From: Astrocystis sublimbata
Lineage: Eukaryota > Ascomycota > Sordariomycetes > Xylariales > Xylariaceae
Direction of reading: 5' to 3'
Assembly (NCBI GenBank): GCA_022453515.1
Contig: JAJNNY010000028.1
Span: 411,712-475,711 of the forward strand
DNA length: 64,000 nt
In this document: piece by piece, positions 13,550 to 24,525 of the stretch
How the letters are laid out: each line of letters starts with the position of its first letter
How positions within the stretch are numbered: the first letter of the stretch is position 1
Translations under genes and position numbers: made by a program
Notes under the pieces: generated by a model
The model's input: the letters and a program-made list of their open reading frames with translations, nothing else
What the model was told of the DNA's origin: nothing
The model's database searches: none

Positions 13550-15670
13550 ATGACGCAACCAACACTGCGAAAATCGCCCCTCGAGATTCCCCTTAACTCG
13601 AAGCCCCGAGACTATCGCCCTGGCGATGGCCCCGCGCTCGCGCCCATCCACCTAGCTCTCAAGAACGATACCAGCGCAATCATCGTCGACAAGCGCGTTC
13701 TCCCTGGTGAGCCCGTCAACGGCGAGCTCAAACTAGAGCTTTACTATACCGTCAGTTGGTCCGATCTGCCTGCCGCCCGCGTCTGCGTTCTGGCCACCAA
13801 GATCCTCGACTACGTCTCTCCCCGGACATTAGAGGACTGGGAATACAAATGTTCATTGGAGAGGGACGAGGAGCAGGCGAAATTGAAGGCAGCACAGAAG
13901 AGGAAACAAGGGGAACGTGATCAGCCTCACGCATCCCTCACGCCAATGGCGGGTACATCGATATCCGGCAGCAACACGCCTGGGCAGAAGAAACGCGGCC
14001 GGCCAAGCAAGGCAGAGGTGCAGGCTCGCGAGATTGCGCAACAGACCAACATCGAGGATGATGAACTCGCAAACATGCCACTGCCGTCTCAAAGTACCAG
14101 TGGACCGTCGCTATCGACTCCAAAGAAGAGTCTGGCCAATGCGGTAACGCAATTGGCAGATGTAGATATGGAAGACGCCGACGCCGAGGGTGCCATATCC
14201 AAACAGCTTCAGGGTGGTAGCGAAAGCGTGAGCGATAGCGCATCCCCGATAGACCAAGATATGGCTGAAGCAGACGAGTTGAGCGTGATTGGCGTGCCAC
14301 AGCCAGCGAAACAGCCAGCGAAACATATGGCCATGACATCGCTCAGCTCCTTCCTCCCAGCCAATCCATCTCGAGAGTATGCAGATTTCTCCGTTCACAA
14401 CCCCCCCTCATCCACCCAGCCAAGCCCGACCCAACGTGCTTACCCTTCTCCGATCTCCTCCATGCGTCCCTTGTCGGAGAAGAAAATACAAAGACGGAAG
14501 ACCAAAAAGCTCACCACTTCTGTGCCAGTCCCGACACCCCTTGAACAATGGAAGAAAAGGCAGGCTCCTGGATCTATCCACCAAACCATCACGCCCGTCC
14601 CAGCGCCTTCGATTCCGGTGTCCTTGCCGCCGCGACGCACGCGCTCAGAGGTGAACCCATCGAAAAATGTTGGATCTGCTCAAGGTATCACTCCCATTCC
14701 AGCACCTTCGAGCCGGGAATCCTTCTTACCACCGCGGCGCCCGCGCTCAGAGGTGAATTCACCAAAGCAAACGTCGAAATCATCATATACGCCTATACCT
14801 GTGCCCTCGTACCCCGCTGCGAAACCCAGGGTGCCTCGTATACCAACGGGGCCGAAGGAATCCCTAATCCCCCCACCACCACAGCATCCACCTCCATCCA
14901 AGAAACCACGCACGGTTACTCACACTCCTATTCCTCCTCCACCTGTCCCATCGGTTCTTTTACAGAGAAGCGCCGTATCCCAAGACTGGAGAGGTCTCGG
15001 AAACGCAGAAGCTATGACCAGAAATGGGGTCGGGCGTGATAATCAACGTGATAATCAACCCCAGACTCCGTCGAAAAAAGCAGCGCCATCTGCGACGAAG
15101 GCCAGCACTCGCAAGCGGAAGCAAGCGGAGCTAGAGGAGGAGCCAATGGAGGAGCGAGAGGAGGGGTTGGAAGAATCTGGGGAAGAGCCATCATGGGAAG
15201 TAGAAAGACTGGAAGGCGACAAGGTCGTCGAGGAAGGAGATGAGCCCATCCGGTACTTCAAGGTTCGATGGGTTGGGAAGTGGCCGCGGGGCCAAAACCC
15301 AACATGGGAGCCCGAGGAGCTCATCTCGGAGGACCTGGTGCGGGAGTATCTGGTGAATAAAGCGGTGAAGATGCTGCATAAGAGCCCACGGCCTTTTTTA
15401 TCGAAGGCACCGAAGCCAACCCCGACGCTGAAGACAAAATACTCGAGCGTTGCGGAAGCGTTTGAGGGTGATGAGGAATATCTTCCGGGGCCGGATGAGC
15501 AAGGCGAGGAAGAAGCAGACGATAAAGAAGGTGGCGATGACGAGGAGGTTTTCCAGATTACGGAGCAGAAAAGCCAGACTCGCTCCCCGCCGAGAAGATT
15601 CCGGATTGACTCGTCTTTGGTGGCGGAACTCGCTGCGAATTTCTCGCCAAGGGAACGAGGTCCTTGGTGA
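13550..15670 (+). CDS. Chromodomain protein with AT-hook
   Basis: A single-exon 706-residue nuclear protein. The first ATG of the long open frame is at 13550 (MTQPTLRKSPLEIP). A conserved N-terminal block (YRPGDGPALAPIHLAL through LEDWEYK) is followed by an AT-hook-like KKRGRPSK near residue 150. Next comes a long Pro/Ser-rich linker with repeated TPIPAPS/TPVPAPS units around 340-480. A chromodomain lies near 548-605: WEVERLEGDKVV, the aromatic YFKVRWVGKWP, then WEPEE. Chromodomains bind methylated histone tails and AT-hooks bind minor-groove A/T DNA, so I infer a chromatin-binding role. The target mark is unknown. The tail is acidic. The family call is good, but there is no recognised gene name. 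Confidence 0.82.
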   Translation: MTQPTLRKSPLEIPLNSKPRDYRPGDGPALAPIHLALKNDTSAIIVDKRVLPGEPVNGELKLELYYTVSWSDLPAARVCVLATKILDYVSPRTLEDWEYKCSLERDEEQAKLKAAQKRKQGERDQPHASLTPMAGTSISGSNTPGQKKRGRPSKAEVQAREIAQQTNIEDDELANMPLPSQSTSGPSLSTPKKSLANAVTQLADVDMEDADAEGAISKQLQGGSESVSDSASPIDQDMAEADELSVIGVPQPAKQPAKHMAMTSLSSFLPANPSREYADFSVHNPPSSTQPSPTQRAYPSPISSMRPLSEKKIQRRKTKKLTTSVPVPTPLEQWKKRQAPGSIHQTITPVPAPSIPVSLPPRRTRSEVNPSKNVGSAQGITPIPAPSSRESFLPPRRPRSEVNSPKQTSKSSYTPIPVPSYPAAKPRVPRIPTGPKESLIPPPPQHPPPSKKPRTVTHTPIPPPPVPSVLLQRSAVSQDWRGLGNAEAMTRNGVGRDNQRDNQPQTPSKKAAPSATKASTRKRKQAELEEEPMEEREEGLEESGEEPSWEVERLEGDKVVEEGDEPIRYFKVRWVGKWPRGQNPTWEPEELISEDLVREYLVNKAVKMLHKSPRPFLSKAPKPTPTLKTKYSSVAEAFEGDEEYLPGPDEQGEEEADDKEGGDDEEVFQITEQKSQTRSPPRRFRIDSSLVAELAANFSPRERGPW

Positions 15671-16527
15671 CTGCGCTATGGCCTCGAGCAATGCATCCGT
15701 TAATTTCTCGAACGATGCCTGCGAGCTGGCTGGCTATCGACCGGCCATCATATTGAAGATCGACGCATTGAGCATGAGCTAACAAATTATTCTATTGAGC
15801 CCGAGGTATTATCAAGCTGTTTTGAAGCATCGCGATGAATTTTCTACGCAACATTTTCGCAGAGCAGAATCTCTGCGAGTTTTACCGACTGATTATCACT
15901 GAGGCACGAATTATCGACAGGGAAATCAAGCTATACGACAATCAACATGATTTACATATCACCCTACTCTCCTGGCTACTGACTTTAATGTTGGGCATAA
16001 TCATTACATGCGTTTAGTAACGCGCTCAGCATCTAGGTAGCATGAATTAGTTCATTGGGCACAAGCCAAGAATTACATAGACCAATTATCAACTCGTTGC
16101 ATTGCATTAATTCAAACTCGCGGATCATGCCTAAAAGCCTGAGCACTTAAATATCCTATATTTATTAATTTCCATTGCCTGTTGCATGTTAGTGACTTAG
16201 ATGTTTAAGAAAAATGCAAAGGCATCTAGTCATTGTGGACAAACGGTGCGGACTCGACTACGGGTAATTGATTGTCTCCTTGCTTTTGGGTTTCATTTTT
16301 TTTTGTATTGCTTGCCATCTAGTCTCACATCGTGGCTGAAATCGAGAAGATGGGAACCAGGAGATGGTGAAGATGAAGAATGAGAATGCACAACCACATG
16401 ACTTATCCTGTGCCTCATATAATTCGTCAACTTGAAATCTCCTCTCATCTCGGGGAAACATCGAAAAAATCAAAATCAAAATCATCAAAATCATCGCAAA
16501 AATAACATGGCATTCAGAAGATTCCTT
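15671..16527. other. Intergenic region between convergent genes
   Basis: A/T-rich sequence between the convergent stops of the chromodomain and RRM-like genes. Nothing beyond 3' UTR sequence is evident. There is a short AAAATCAAAATCATC-type repeat near 16465-16500. Confidence 0.5.
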
Positions 16528-18135
16528 TTAGTGCTTTCCTACAAAGCCGCCAACAACCTCCGTTCCCTCCTCGGTCGTCTCCTCCTCCAACTGCAGATCC
16601 TGGAGGGGCCCGGCGCAGGGATCGGCGAGGTAGCGGATGCCGCAATTGGGGAACTTGTGGCTGATCATGCCGTACGCGATCTCTGCTTGTCTGCGATCGA
16701 AGAACGTGAGACGCAACGGTGCGGATGTGATGGGTACGGACTGCTCATCAGCATCACCATCAGCATCAGCAGCGATCTTGTTGTCGTCGACGACCTCGTG
16801 ACACTCTAGCAGCTTCGCTGACAACTGCTTCCTTTCGGTGAGGAACGAGTTGAGCGTCCAGAGGGAAACCTGGCCGTCGCTCAGGACTTCGTCTTCGATG
16901 CAGCTGTGGTAGACGGGATCGCATTGGATGTTCATGGCTTTTGAGACCTCGATCACGCGCGTCGTGGTGGTGGTGGTGGTGTCTTCGGAGGGGGAGGAGG
17001 GGCTTCCGGAGGTGCTGGGACATGGTAGCGAGCATCGCAAAGGATACGATGGCGTGTCCACGAGGGTTACGAGGGGCTGGACGCCGTGGATCTTCAGGAC
17101 GTTGTCGGCGGTGTTGTTGTTCACGTGCTTCACGTAGGACGAGGCATCGCGGCAATGGACGAACTTAATCATCACGGTGGTAGGATCGGCGCGGCCGGCG
17201 TGGTGGATGGGGCCGCCGCGGACTTTCTCGACGACCTCGGAGAGGGTCGTCTCGGGGTGTAGATTGCGGAAGATAACCATGCGGGATTGCTCGCTCGGTT
17301 CCTTGCTCAGATCGTAGGGCTGGCTGAGGCCGTGCACGAAGATCATGGGGGGTTCTGCGGGGCCATGGGGGCGGCCGTTGCGGCCGATGTTCTCATATTT
17401 GTATTCGTGGAGGCGGTCCTCGCGGTCCTTGTCCGTGTTGAAGAGTTGGAAGGTCGGGATGATCAGCCCCGATTTGCCGACGCTTACAAATGCTTTCTTG
17501 GGGGATGGTACCGCAGTTAATGTGGAGGAAGATGCATGGTCGCTTCCTGGAGGGTTGGGGAGGGGTGAGTCTGGCGGGACGATGGGTGCGGTTCCTTCGG
17601 TACTGGTTTTACCAGGTGTGTCGAAATTGATGAGGTCGGTAGGCTCGACTCTCGCCACTTCTCTCTCTTCGTTGCCATGGTCTACCGCCAACGGTTGAAT
17701 GAGCAATCGAAGACCAGACCGGTGGTTTATCTCGTATGATGCCTGGTACCCGTCTGGAACGACAACTTCAAGGTCCTTTTGGACCACCTGATAGGCATGC
17801 AGCCCGTTCATCAGTGTCTTCATACGTTGGTGGCGTACACGGATTCGGTTCGTGATGCGGTATGATTCTTGAATCATGGTGTCCAATTCCAAGTAGTGCG
17901 CGCATAGGTAATCCGGTGTATTAGTGGCCCAACTTAAGCTCCTTTCTTGGTCACGTAGGTCCTTGTGCAACGCCGACAGCTTGTTTAATTCGTGATCATT
18001 AAGCAAGCGCATCGTTTCGATTTGCCTCTCAGTGATGTGCACGCACTCGCTCTCGCGGTTAGCCATCTTGGAAGTGGCAGGTGCCATCGTGGAAGACTGG
18101 AAGTAGCAGGTGCGTGGCGATGTAGAATGCAGCAT
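16528..18135 (-). CDS. Hypothetical protein with RRM-like domains
   Basis: A single 535-residue open frame. ATGs at 18135, 18087 and 18066 are all possible starts, and the conserved-looking part begins after MANRESE. A helical, probably coiled-coil segment covers about 30-120. A Pro/Ser-rich linker follows. An RRM-like beta-alpha-beta stretch starts near 286 (RMVIFRNLHPETTLSEVVEKV, then TVMIKFVHCRDASSYV). A second possible RRM lies near 393-505 (LRLTFFDRRQAEIAYGM). A Thr tract at 386-392 comes from a trinucleotide repeat. I infer RNA binding from the fold pattern only, and I do not know a named orthologue. Confidence 0.6.
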   Translation of the reverse strand: MLHSTSPRTCYFQSSTMAPATSKMANRESECVHITERQIETMRLLNDHELNKLSALHKDLRDQERSLSWATNTPDYLCAHYLELDTMIQESYRITNRIRVRHQRMKTLMNGLHAYQVVQKDLEVVVPDGYQASYEINHRSGLRLLIQPLAVDHGNEEREVARVEPTDLINFDTPGKTSTEGTAPIVPPDSPLPNPPGSDHASSSTLTAVPSPKKAFVSVGKSGLIIPTFQLFNTDKDREDRLHEYKYENIGRNGRPHGPAEPPMIFVHGLSQPYDLSKEPSEQSRMVIFRNLHPETTLSEVVEKVRGGPIHHAGRADPTTVMIKFVHCRDASSYVKHVNNNTADNVLKIHGVQPLVTLVDTPSYPLRCSLPCPSTSGSPSSPSEDTTTTTTTRVIEVSKAMNIQCDPVYHSCIEDEVLSDGQVSLWTLNSFLTERKQLSAKLLECHEVVDDNKIAADADGDADEQSVPITSAPLRLTFFDRRQAEIAYGMISHKFPNCGIRYLADPCAGPLQDLQLEEETTEEGTEVVGGFVGKH

Positions 18136-18973
18136 GGGGAGGGGATGTTACCGAGAGAGAAGTACGTGTTGAAGGTAAAGTTTTATAGAGCATGTGGAAG
18201 CGGAAAGAAAGGCCACGTCTGTCCTCCTCCTAAAAGCTGGTAGGGTTTTGCCTCGGTGCAGATTCAACAGCCCTAGGTCCTGAAAAGTGCTGGGGGCTCA
18301 CGTGCTATGTTCACTTTGTAAACAGTTCATCAAGAAATAACGATCGATCAGTTATTAATCGATAGTGAATAAACATTTATGAAACGTTTATCAAGTGTTT
18401 ATCTATTATTACGCTTGATTAAGTACAATATAGGTAGGTTAATGTAGGTGATCATTAACTCCTTCCACCGCATGCCAGAGTATGTAACCTCCAAGGCAGT
18501 GTTATCAAGGCATGTACAGCTGATGCACAGAGAGCTAAAATACGAGGTACATTCACTACTAGCTTCCATCGTTCTGATAGCAAAAGGAGATTTTTTTTCT
18601 CCACGCATAACCAATCATAATCGGCAGGTACCGGACTTCCAACAGTAGGAACTATCGTAGGTATGAGGTGCAATTGCTGATGTCACTACTCGTAATTACC
18701 TGTAGAACATGGACAAAATTGGTGGTTGTCGACCATGGGAATGATAAAGGGCATAAACACCAGGACCACACATAGCACCTCTCTATTGTATGCGCCCGCT
18801 ATTCATGTGGTTGGTGCAATACGAAAAAGCAATCACAATCAGACGCATGATGCATCCAGTTTCTTGCTGTTTTGACGAGGTGGAAGGTTTATCTCAACAG
18901 GGGAGGCTGGAGTTGAGGTTACGTACCGCCATCGTACCCCTTTTTGTCCAGTGAACACCTTCCTAGCCACTGA
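18136..18973. other. A/T-rich intergenic region with degenerate similarity to 19 kb
   Basis: No supported gene. The stretch near 18460-18540 shares short blocks (CACCGCATG, then a GTAT step and a TGATGCAC/TGAGATGCAC block) with the putative small gene at about 18995-19060. This may be a decayed duplicate. The 18300-18450 part is strongly A/T-rich. Confidence 0.35.
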
Positions 18974-19438
18974 TTATGCTAGGGGAAGGATCACCTTCTC
19001 TTCCCACCGCATGACAGGGTATATGCATAGAATGACCTGCAATAAGTATAACCACAGGTGCATGAGATGCACGCTGATAGCGATAATACTTACCATATAG
19101 GCCTCACAACTGTGTTGAGTATCTACCAACATGAGGGACGAGAAATAGATGACGGACTGGGTATCTGTAAGTAGGTGGGGATCCGTCATGTATTCTTCGT
19201 CCCACGGGGCCAAGTTAGGGAGCCAACGCCCGTCCATGGCCCGCAAGGTTCCAGCAAGGTTCTCATTAAGAAGGCCGTTCTCACCTCCTACCACGCAGAA
19301 TGGGTAGTCAGTTGCAACTGAATAAGTGCACATATGTACCTTGAATTTTCTCAAAACGTCAAGGCACGCCACACCGAAGGGGAGGGGCAAACCAGGTCTG
19401 GCAACTAGGTAGAGTTTTGAGGGCCGTGATGTTTGCAT
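18974..19438 (-). CDS. Possible small hypothetical gene
   Basis: An open frame of 154 codons. It contains two plausible introns: a 57-bp one with donor GTAAGTATT after Tyr-Met and acceptor TTGCAG, and a second from GTACATATG to GTGGTAG. Splicing both out gives a protein of roughly 110-125 residues. The segment with LAGTLRAMDGRWLPNLAPWD looks protein-like, but I recognise no family. It could be the remnant of a larger gene, since a similar degenerate block lies 0.5 kb downstream. Treat as tentative. Confidence 0.28.
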   Translation of the reverse strand: MQTSRPSKLYLVARPGLPLPFGVACLDVLRKFKVHMCTYSVATDYPFCVVGGENGLLNENLAGTLRAMDGRWLPNLAPWDEEYMTDPHLLTDTQSVIYFSSLMLVDTQHSCEAYMVSIIAISVHLMHLWLYLLQVILCIYPVMRWEEKVILPLA

Positions 19439-19896
19439 CTGGGACGATTAGCGGCTAGTTCAAAACTACTAGGTAATTCCTTGTAGACCCAGTGCGGAAG
19501 CAACAATGTAAACGCTGGACATAAATTGGACTTCATTGAGGAGTGGGGTATTAGTCAAATTACAATTATATATGAACAGATTGGGGTGATTTATTCAGGA
19601 TGACGACTAGCTTGAGAAATGGAGGGGTTTGTTATGTACTTGTAGTCGAAACCGAAGGTGTTGGTCAGTATGAAATAGGTAAGTTGGCGGATAGTTTCAT
19701 GGGCCAGCCAGCAAACAACGTAGCTGGGAAGTGTTCATGAATGGTCTGGGGTAATATACAAGGTGATCAATAATTATAGCCCAGAGCTTTTAGCGTCTGC
19801 CCATCATCCATTCCTGGGCTCTGAGCATTACTGTAAAGTTTCAATGTTAGTGAAGCTCTTTGAGTGCTTGAAAACCTTATTGCTCCAAATGGATGA

Positions 19897-21619
19897 TCAG
19901 GTCATAGTTGGGCGCATGAACTTACTACCCTCTTTGCCCTCTATATGTATCATCTCAGGTCCAGCTGTGGTTCTTTGAAGGCTGTTGAGAAATTGGATTA
20001 CTGTCATTGCGCCGTTCTTTTGCAAGGAAAAAGGCTCCAAAAGCGCGATTTCCTCGGGATAGCGTTCCGGAGACCCAAAAGCGATCTGTAAACAGACTCC
20101 CCACGGCCAGGCTGCCAGGTTTGCACCACACATCCCAGCATCATTGTTCCAGAAGTAGGGCAGTGCGTTGGCTACATTTCGAAGGTATGGTGCTGCATCG
20201 ATCTTGGCTGGGACCTTCGAAAGTGGAGGATCATGTATAGAAACCAGCGTTGAGTAAAGAATTGCGCACATGGTCCAGTACAGTAAGGTCATGTGAGCGA
20301 GATGTATGTCAGAGGGACTAGTGGAATTGATAGTCACGCCATTGCTGTCTTGGAAAGCCATCAGGGCGCCTCCTTCTCTGAGCCAGCACTGTAAAGTCTC
20401 CTCTAAGTTTTGGCACGTCACAAGGACCGCCACATACAGTTCGGTCTTCTGTAAGGGGTCATTGCAGTACCGCATTTGGTCCACGTCAGCTAGAAGCTCC
20501 GATGCATCAGCCATGATGTCATGAAGCTTGTCTATGCGTGATTTGGGTTCCTTCTCCCAAGGGACTGTCCTCCATTCCGGCGTGTTCAAGGGGAAACGGC
20601 GACGTTCCTTGATTACTGCCATGAGCTGCAGCCAGCATTATCAGATCAAGTACGAAGCACAGTGTTTATCAAACATACTTACAAGCAGATATCGTCCGTC
20701 GGCGAAGAGCTGATGGCTTACTAGATCGCCATGAGTCAGTAATTACCGCTGCGTTTTAGATTTTTGCAAACACTATCGTGACCACGAGGACAGGATTTAG
20801 ATTGGATTCGGTGGTGCATGTAAACATCATCCCAAGCCACTTACCGCCGGACTGATATGCGGAAGGGCTTCGGGCCCGAATAAGGGCTAGAAGGCCATTT
20901 AGATGGCTGCGCCACTTATGTCCTTGCAGTGACACATTCTCATCGAAGCCGTGGAAAACCTTGATGTAGAGTACGATCAGCTGCGATGAGGAAGGTGCCG
21001 GTACGGTATAAGCCCGACACTGAGTGGTGGAAACTGACAAACTCACTTCAAGGAGACTCATGAGTTGGCAAGTGGCAAGCAGCGAGTCATTCTGTGATTT
21101 CTCAGGGAGGGACAATGTTGTGCGCAGGTTGTTGAGCGCAAGTCCATACGATTTGATAGCGTGTTGGGATTCACCAGCAGCAAACAAGCCCAAACTAAGA
21201 AGGGAGAATTGTATGGCTTTGTCGGATGTGTAGAGGCCATGGGCAATGTCGATCCAGTCGCGGTATGGACCCAAGCCGTCTGTTGGTACGAGACGGCCGC
21301 CTGGGAGATATTTTATCAAGAACATGCTGATGTATTTCTCTGTGTAAGCGGTCTGTGCCAGCCCATTCGGGAGCACGACATCGCCAATCACACGGAGCGG
21401 ATGCCCAGGTATGGGGAGGGGCTCCCTTCGGTAAACAACGGGAAGAGGTGCTGATTTGGTGAGTTGTGTATGGTTTATAAAGACGGTGTCCCTCTGGTAG
21501 CCGCTGCACTCAAGCCCTGCGGTAGAGCATTGGGTGCATTTCGGCCGTAGCCTGTCGCATCCTTTCTTCCTCTTGCGGCAAGTCGAGCATCCCTTTGAGC
21601 GACCTGGCACTCCGACCAT
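19897..21619 (-). CDS. Zn(II)2Cys6 fungal transcription factor
   Basis: Four exons on the minus strand: 21047-21619, 20845-20980, 20683-20720 and 19897-20625, giving 491 residues. The N-terminal binuclear zinc cluster has Cys11, 14, 21, 28, 31 and 38 (CX2CX6CX6CX2CX6C) with the basic run RKRKKGCDR. The rest is the helical fungal-specific regulator region (DUF3468-like), including YLLLMAVIKERR across the exon 3/4 junction. The 38-bp third exon is placed by phase and by the fit of SHQLFADGRYLL. Intron 1 is 66 bp, in frame and stop-free, so reading through it would add 22 residues. The target is unknown. The neighbouring membrane protein gene (22947) is divergent. Confidence 0.85.
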
Positions 21620-22946
21620 GTTTGCTCGTCGTCGGCACCGAGCGAAATAAAGGTGACTCAGGTTTTCATTTGATGCTCAGCTGTGGTGATGAGCCGCGCC
21701 CTCTCTTGGTTGGTAGTGGTAGTGGCAGTGGCACTGGCAGTTGCGAATCAAGAGCTAATTAAATAACTATACCGCTACCAGTGCTGTCTTGGCGTTATTC
21801 GCGTAACAACAAAGGCGGTAAGACGATCCAATTGGAAGTTGGGCTTAAGGGTGCAGGCCTTGGCTAGGTAGTTCAGGCGTCGCGTACAAAGCGTGTAAGT
21901 GATTCTGATGCCTCGGTTTAATCGCTTTAAAGTTGATTCTAAACTTGAGAGTCTATTGCGTAATCTATCTATCGGGAATTTAGCCCTTTTCGAAACAAGA
22001 CTAGCCTTAATACAACGCCTAGGGTCTTTGGGCTCGGCCCCGCTCGATAGCGGTCCACGGATTCGGTTCCGTACGACGGCCACGTTGATCCCCGCCAGAC
22101 CACGTGGTGCTACCCTGGCTTGTTCACCGCTTACCATTCCTCCTCCTCCGGATTCGCTAGCATCGTTGTGAAACGTTCACTACCGTCTACGAGGTTACCA
22201 TCGCCAGTTATCATTGTGTAATCTAGACTTCTTTATTGTGTCTGGCATAGTTTCAGGTTTAGGAGAAATGAATGTCGCAGAGTCGCAGACTAGGAGAGTC
22301 GGAGAGTCGGAGGCGGGAGCCTAGAGGTCGCGACAATAGGCACGGCGTAAATGATACGTAATCAAATGTACACGAGCCTCAGTTTGCGTCCTGGTCATCT
22401 GATTATATTTTACCAAAGAGCACTCCGACAATCGATGTCTCGGTTTATCGGGGTGGTCACTAAAGATGTCGAAGAAAAGAGCTTTGTTATGATCACACAA
22501 ACAGAGAGACAAACTGTTTGTTGGGTATTGGTTTTTCGATAGAAAGCCCCCTTTTGATATTATAGAGTTAAATACTCAGCATGAAGCTTTTGGCGCACAA
22601 TGGCCCATTCTGCTCGCATGTTCCAGTACATGTTGCGCATGAACACCTCTCCTCCGAGGTCGATCTTGCGTGTGTTGCACAGAGTCATACAAGCTTTGCC
22701 CCCTTTCTGCAAACACTTGCCGCCGTTGCCTCTTCTAGTCGCCATTGACGGTATAGCCCTACCCTCCCTCGATTATGTACACTCGACGGCGCTGTCACAC
22801 GAAATTCCGTAGCAAGGTAATGCCTATAATATCCGAGATTTTCTCCGGTTGCCCACATTCGAGCCCATGTTCTTCGCTGTCTTAAACTTGTACCTTTCAG
22901 GAAATCACTTACACCCGTTCAGGCTTGTCTCGTAGACCATGTCACC
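21620..22946. other. Intergenic region with unassigned short frames
   Basis: About 1.3 kb between divergent starts. Two opposing frames (21775-22137 minus, 21899-22171 plus) and a 61-codon minus frame (22560-22745) are open, but none has a domain I can name. The last reads like real protein near its end (VFMRNMYWNMRAEWAIVRQK) and could be a relic exon. A GGTAGTGG/GGCAGTGG repeat lies near 21709-21740. Confidence 0.35.
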
Positions 22947-24179
22947 ATGTCTGAGACGCAGAGACCACCTGCAAATGTCTTCGTACGTACAGCAAGGAAG
23001 ATATACGAACCACTTGGAATCGCCAAGGGGCGCGACTTTGCCCTTTCGTTCACGTTGCTCGGTGTCCTCATAGCCTTTACGCTTTCTCGTCTGCAGTTCC
23101 TGGATTTCAACGGAGTGTTTTGCTCTACAACCGTCAAGTCTTCATTACAACGTGAGTATCAGTATACATTCGAGCGCGGTTAACTGACAAAGTGGTCTCT
23201 AACAAACATTTTATTTAGATGCTGCACCCGGAGAATGCTTTTATTGGCTACAGCAACCGTACAAGACTGGGATCTTGTTACATCTGGCTACTATCCTACC
23301 TGCAGCGCTCCTCGTCTGCGTCCAATTTGTTCCGGTAATCAGACGAAAAGCCCCATTTATTCATCGAATTAATGGGTATCTTGTCATAGCTTTAAGCGTC
23401 GTGTCCATGGCCGGGACTCTTGTTATCACTCCACGTACGATGGGTGGTGGACTCGATATCCAGGGTTTTCTCTGTATTCTTACGGCGGCCTGTGAGTAAC
23501 ATCCAATTCTTACCCAATTCCAGTTCAAAATATTGTCCAGGCTGGGAAAATTCTTTCATACGACATCAACTGTTTGCAATCATACAAAATTTGCAAGTTA
23601 CTGACTGCGGTTTAATAGTCCTGGGAGCCCTTCTCAAAGGATATCTGAGCATAAAACAGGGTAAAATTCACGCACATCGAGCATGGATGCTGAGAGCATG
23701 GTCCTGGGTACGTGATATGCGCCGCATCGTCATTGACCATAGGACTTGAGCTAACATTTGCATAGGCTGGAAGCATCATAAGTGGGAGGCTTATTCATTT
23801 CCTCATCTTGAGACTCCAGCAAACCCCATCTTACTATGAGATGCCCTGCGACAAGATCGACTTCCTACTCCACAATCGCACTATAGATGCATATCCACAA
23901 TGCGCAAGCTTCTATTCGGGAGAGAATTCTCAGCAAAAGGCCCCAGTATTGACCGACTTCAACAGCCGTAGATCTTTTGTGGAGGCAGCAGCTGCTTTGA
24001 ATTCGACTTTCGCCATGGCTTACGCTATATCGCTCCTGCTACACATTCTCGCGACCGAGGTATACGTATGTCAATTATTGCTTTCTTTTGTAAGGCAACG
24101 TGTGTCGCAGAGCTAAATCATTTGTTTACAGCTTCACCTAACCTCACATAAACCCCGCGAGGCTTCCTCCAAGAACTAG
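22947..24179 (+). CDS. DUF2306-like multi-pass membrane protein
   Basis: Five exons: 22947-23151, 23219-23491, 23619-23707, 23766-24065 and 24132-24179, giving 304 residues. All introns are GT-AG with matching phases. Several hydrophobic segments are visible (FALSFTLLGVLIAFTL, LLHLATILPAALLVCVQF, YLVIALSVVSMAGTLVI, and a C-terminal one). The pattern HRINGYLV, then IHAHRAWMLRAWSW matches fungal DUF2306 integral membrane proteins. The hydrophilic loop between the last two segments carries two possible disulfide cysteines. The function of the family is unknown. It faces the Zn2Cys6 gene head-to-head, which would allow shared regulation, but that is inference. Confidence 0.75.
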
Positions 24180-24525
24180 AATGAAGAATCTGGGTAGAAC
24201 TATTATTCTGCAATGGAGACCAAGAACAGAATCGGCGTTGTAGGATTATGCATGTCACGAATATTTTGAAGTGAGGTTTTGGGGCTGGTCCTCCAATGTA
24301 CTGCCGACAGTTTGTTAAGACGCTAACACAGTCACCTCAGTTATCTGCTTGCTCATTTCTTTGGGAGTCCCTCTACATACTGATACTAGCTTCAAGAATT
24401 AAATTGTAACATTGTATCTACTCTTCGCCTTACACATTAATACATCGTGATCTGCAGCCCAAGCCTGTACCTATGAGCACACCAAGAACTAAAGAAATTA
24501 AACAAAAACGCTTTAATCACTAATC
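24180..24525. other. Short convergent intergenic gap
   Basis: A/T-rich sequence between the stops of the DUF2306-like gene and the transporter gene. Nothing but likely 3' UTR is visible. Confidence 0.5.

Noticed and set aside
16970..16985. GGT trinucleotide run as a regulatory element
   Set aside because: It encodes the Thr tract of the RRM-like protein on the minus strand, so a coding microsatellite is the simpler reading.
21775..22137. Minus-strand 120-codon frame as a transposon gene
   Set aside because: Arg-rich but without any transposase or reverse-transcriptase motif; left as unassigned.
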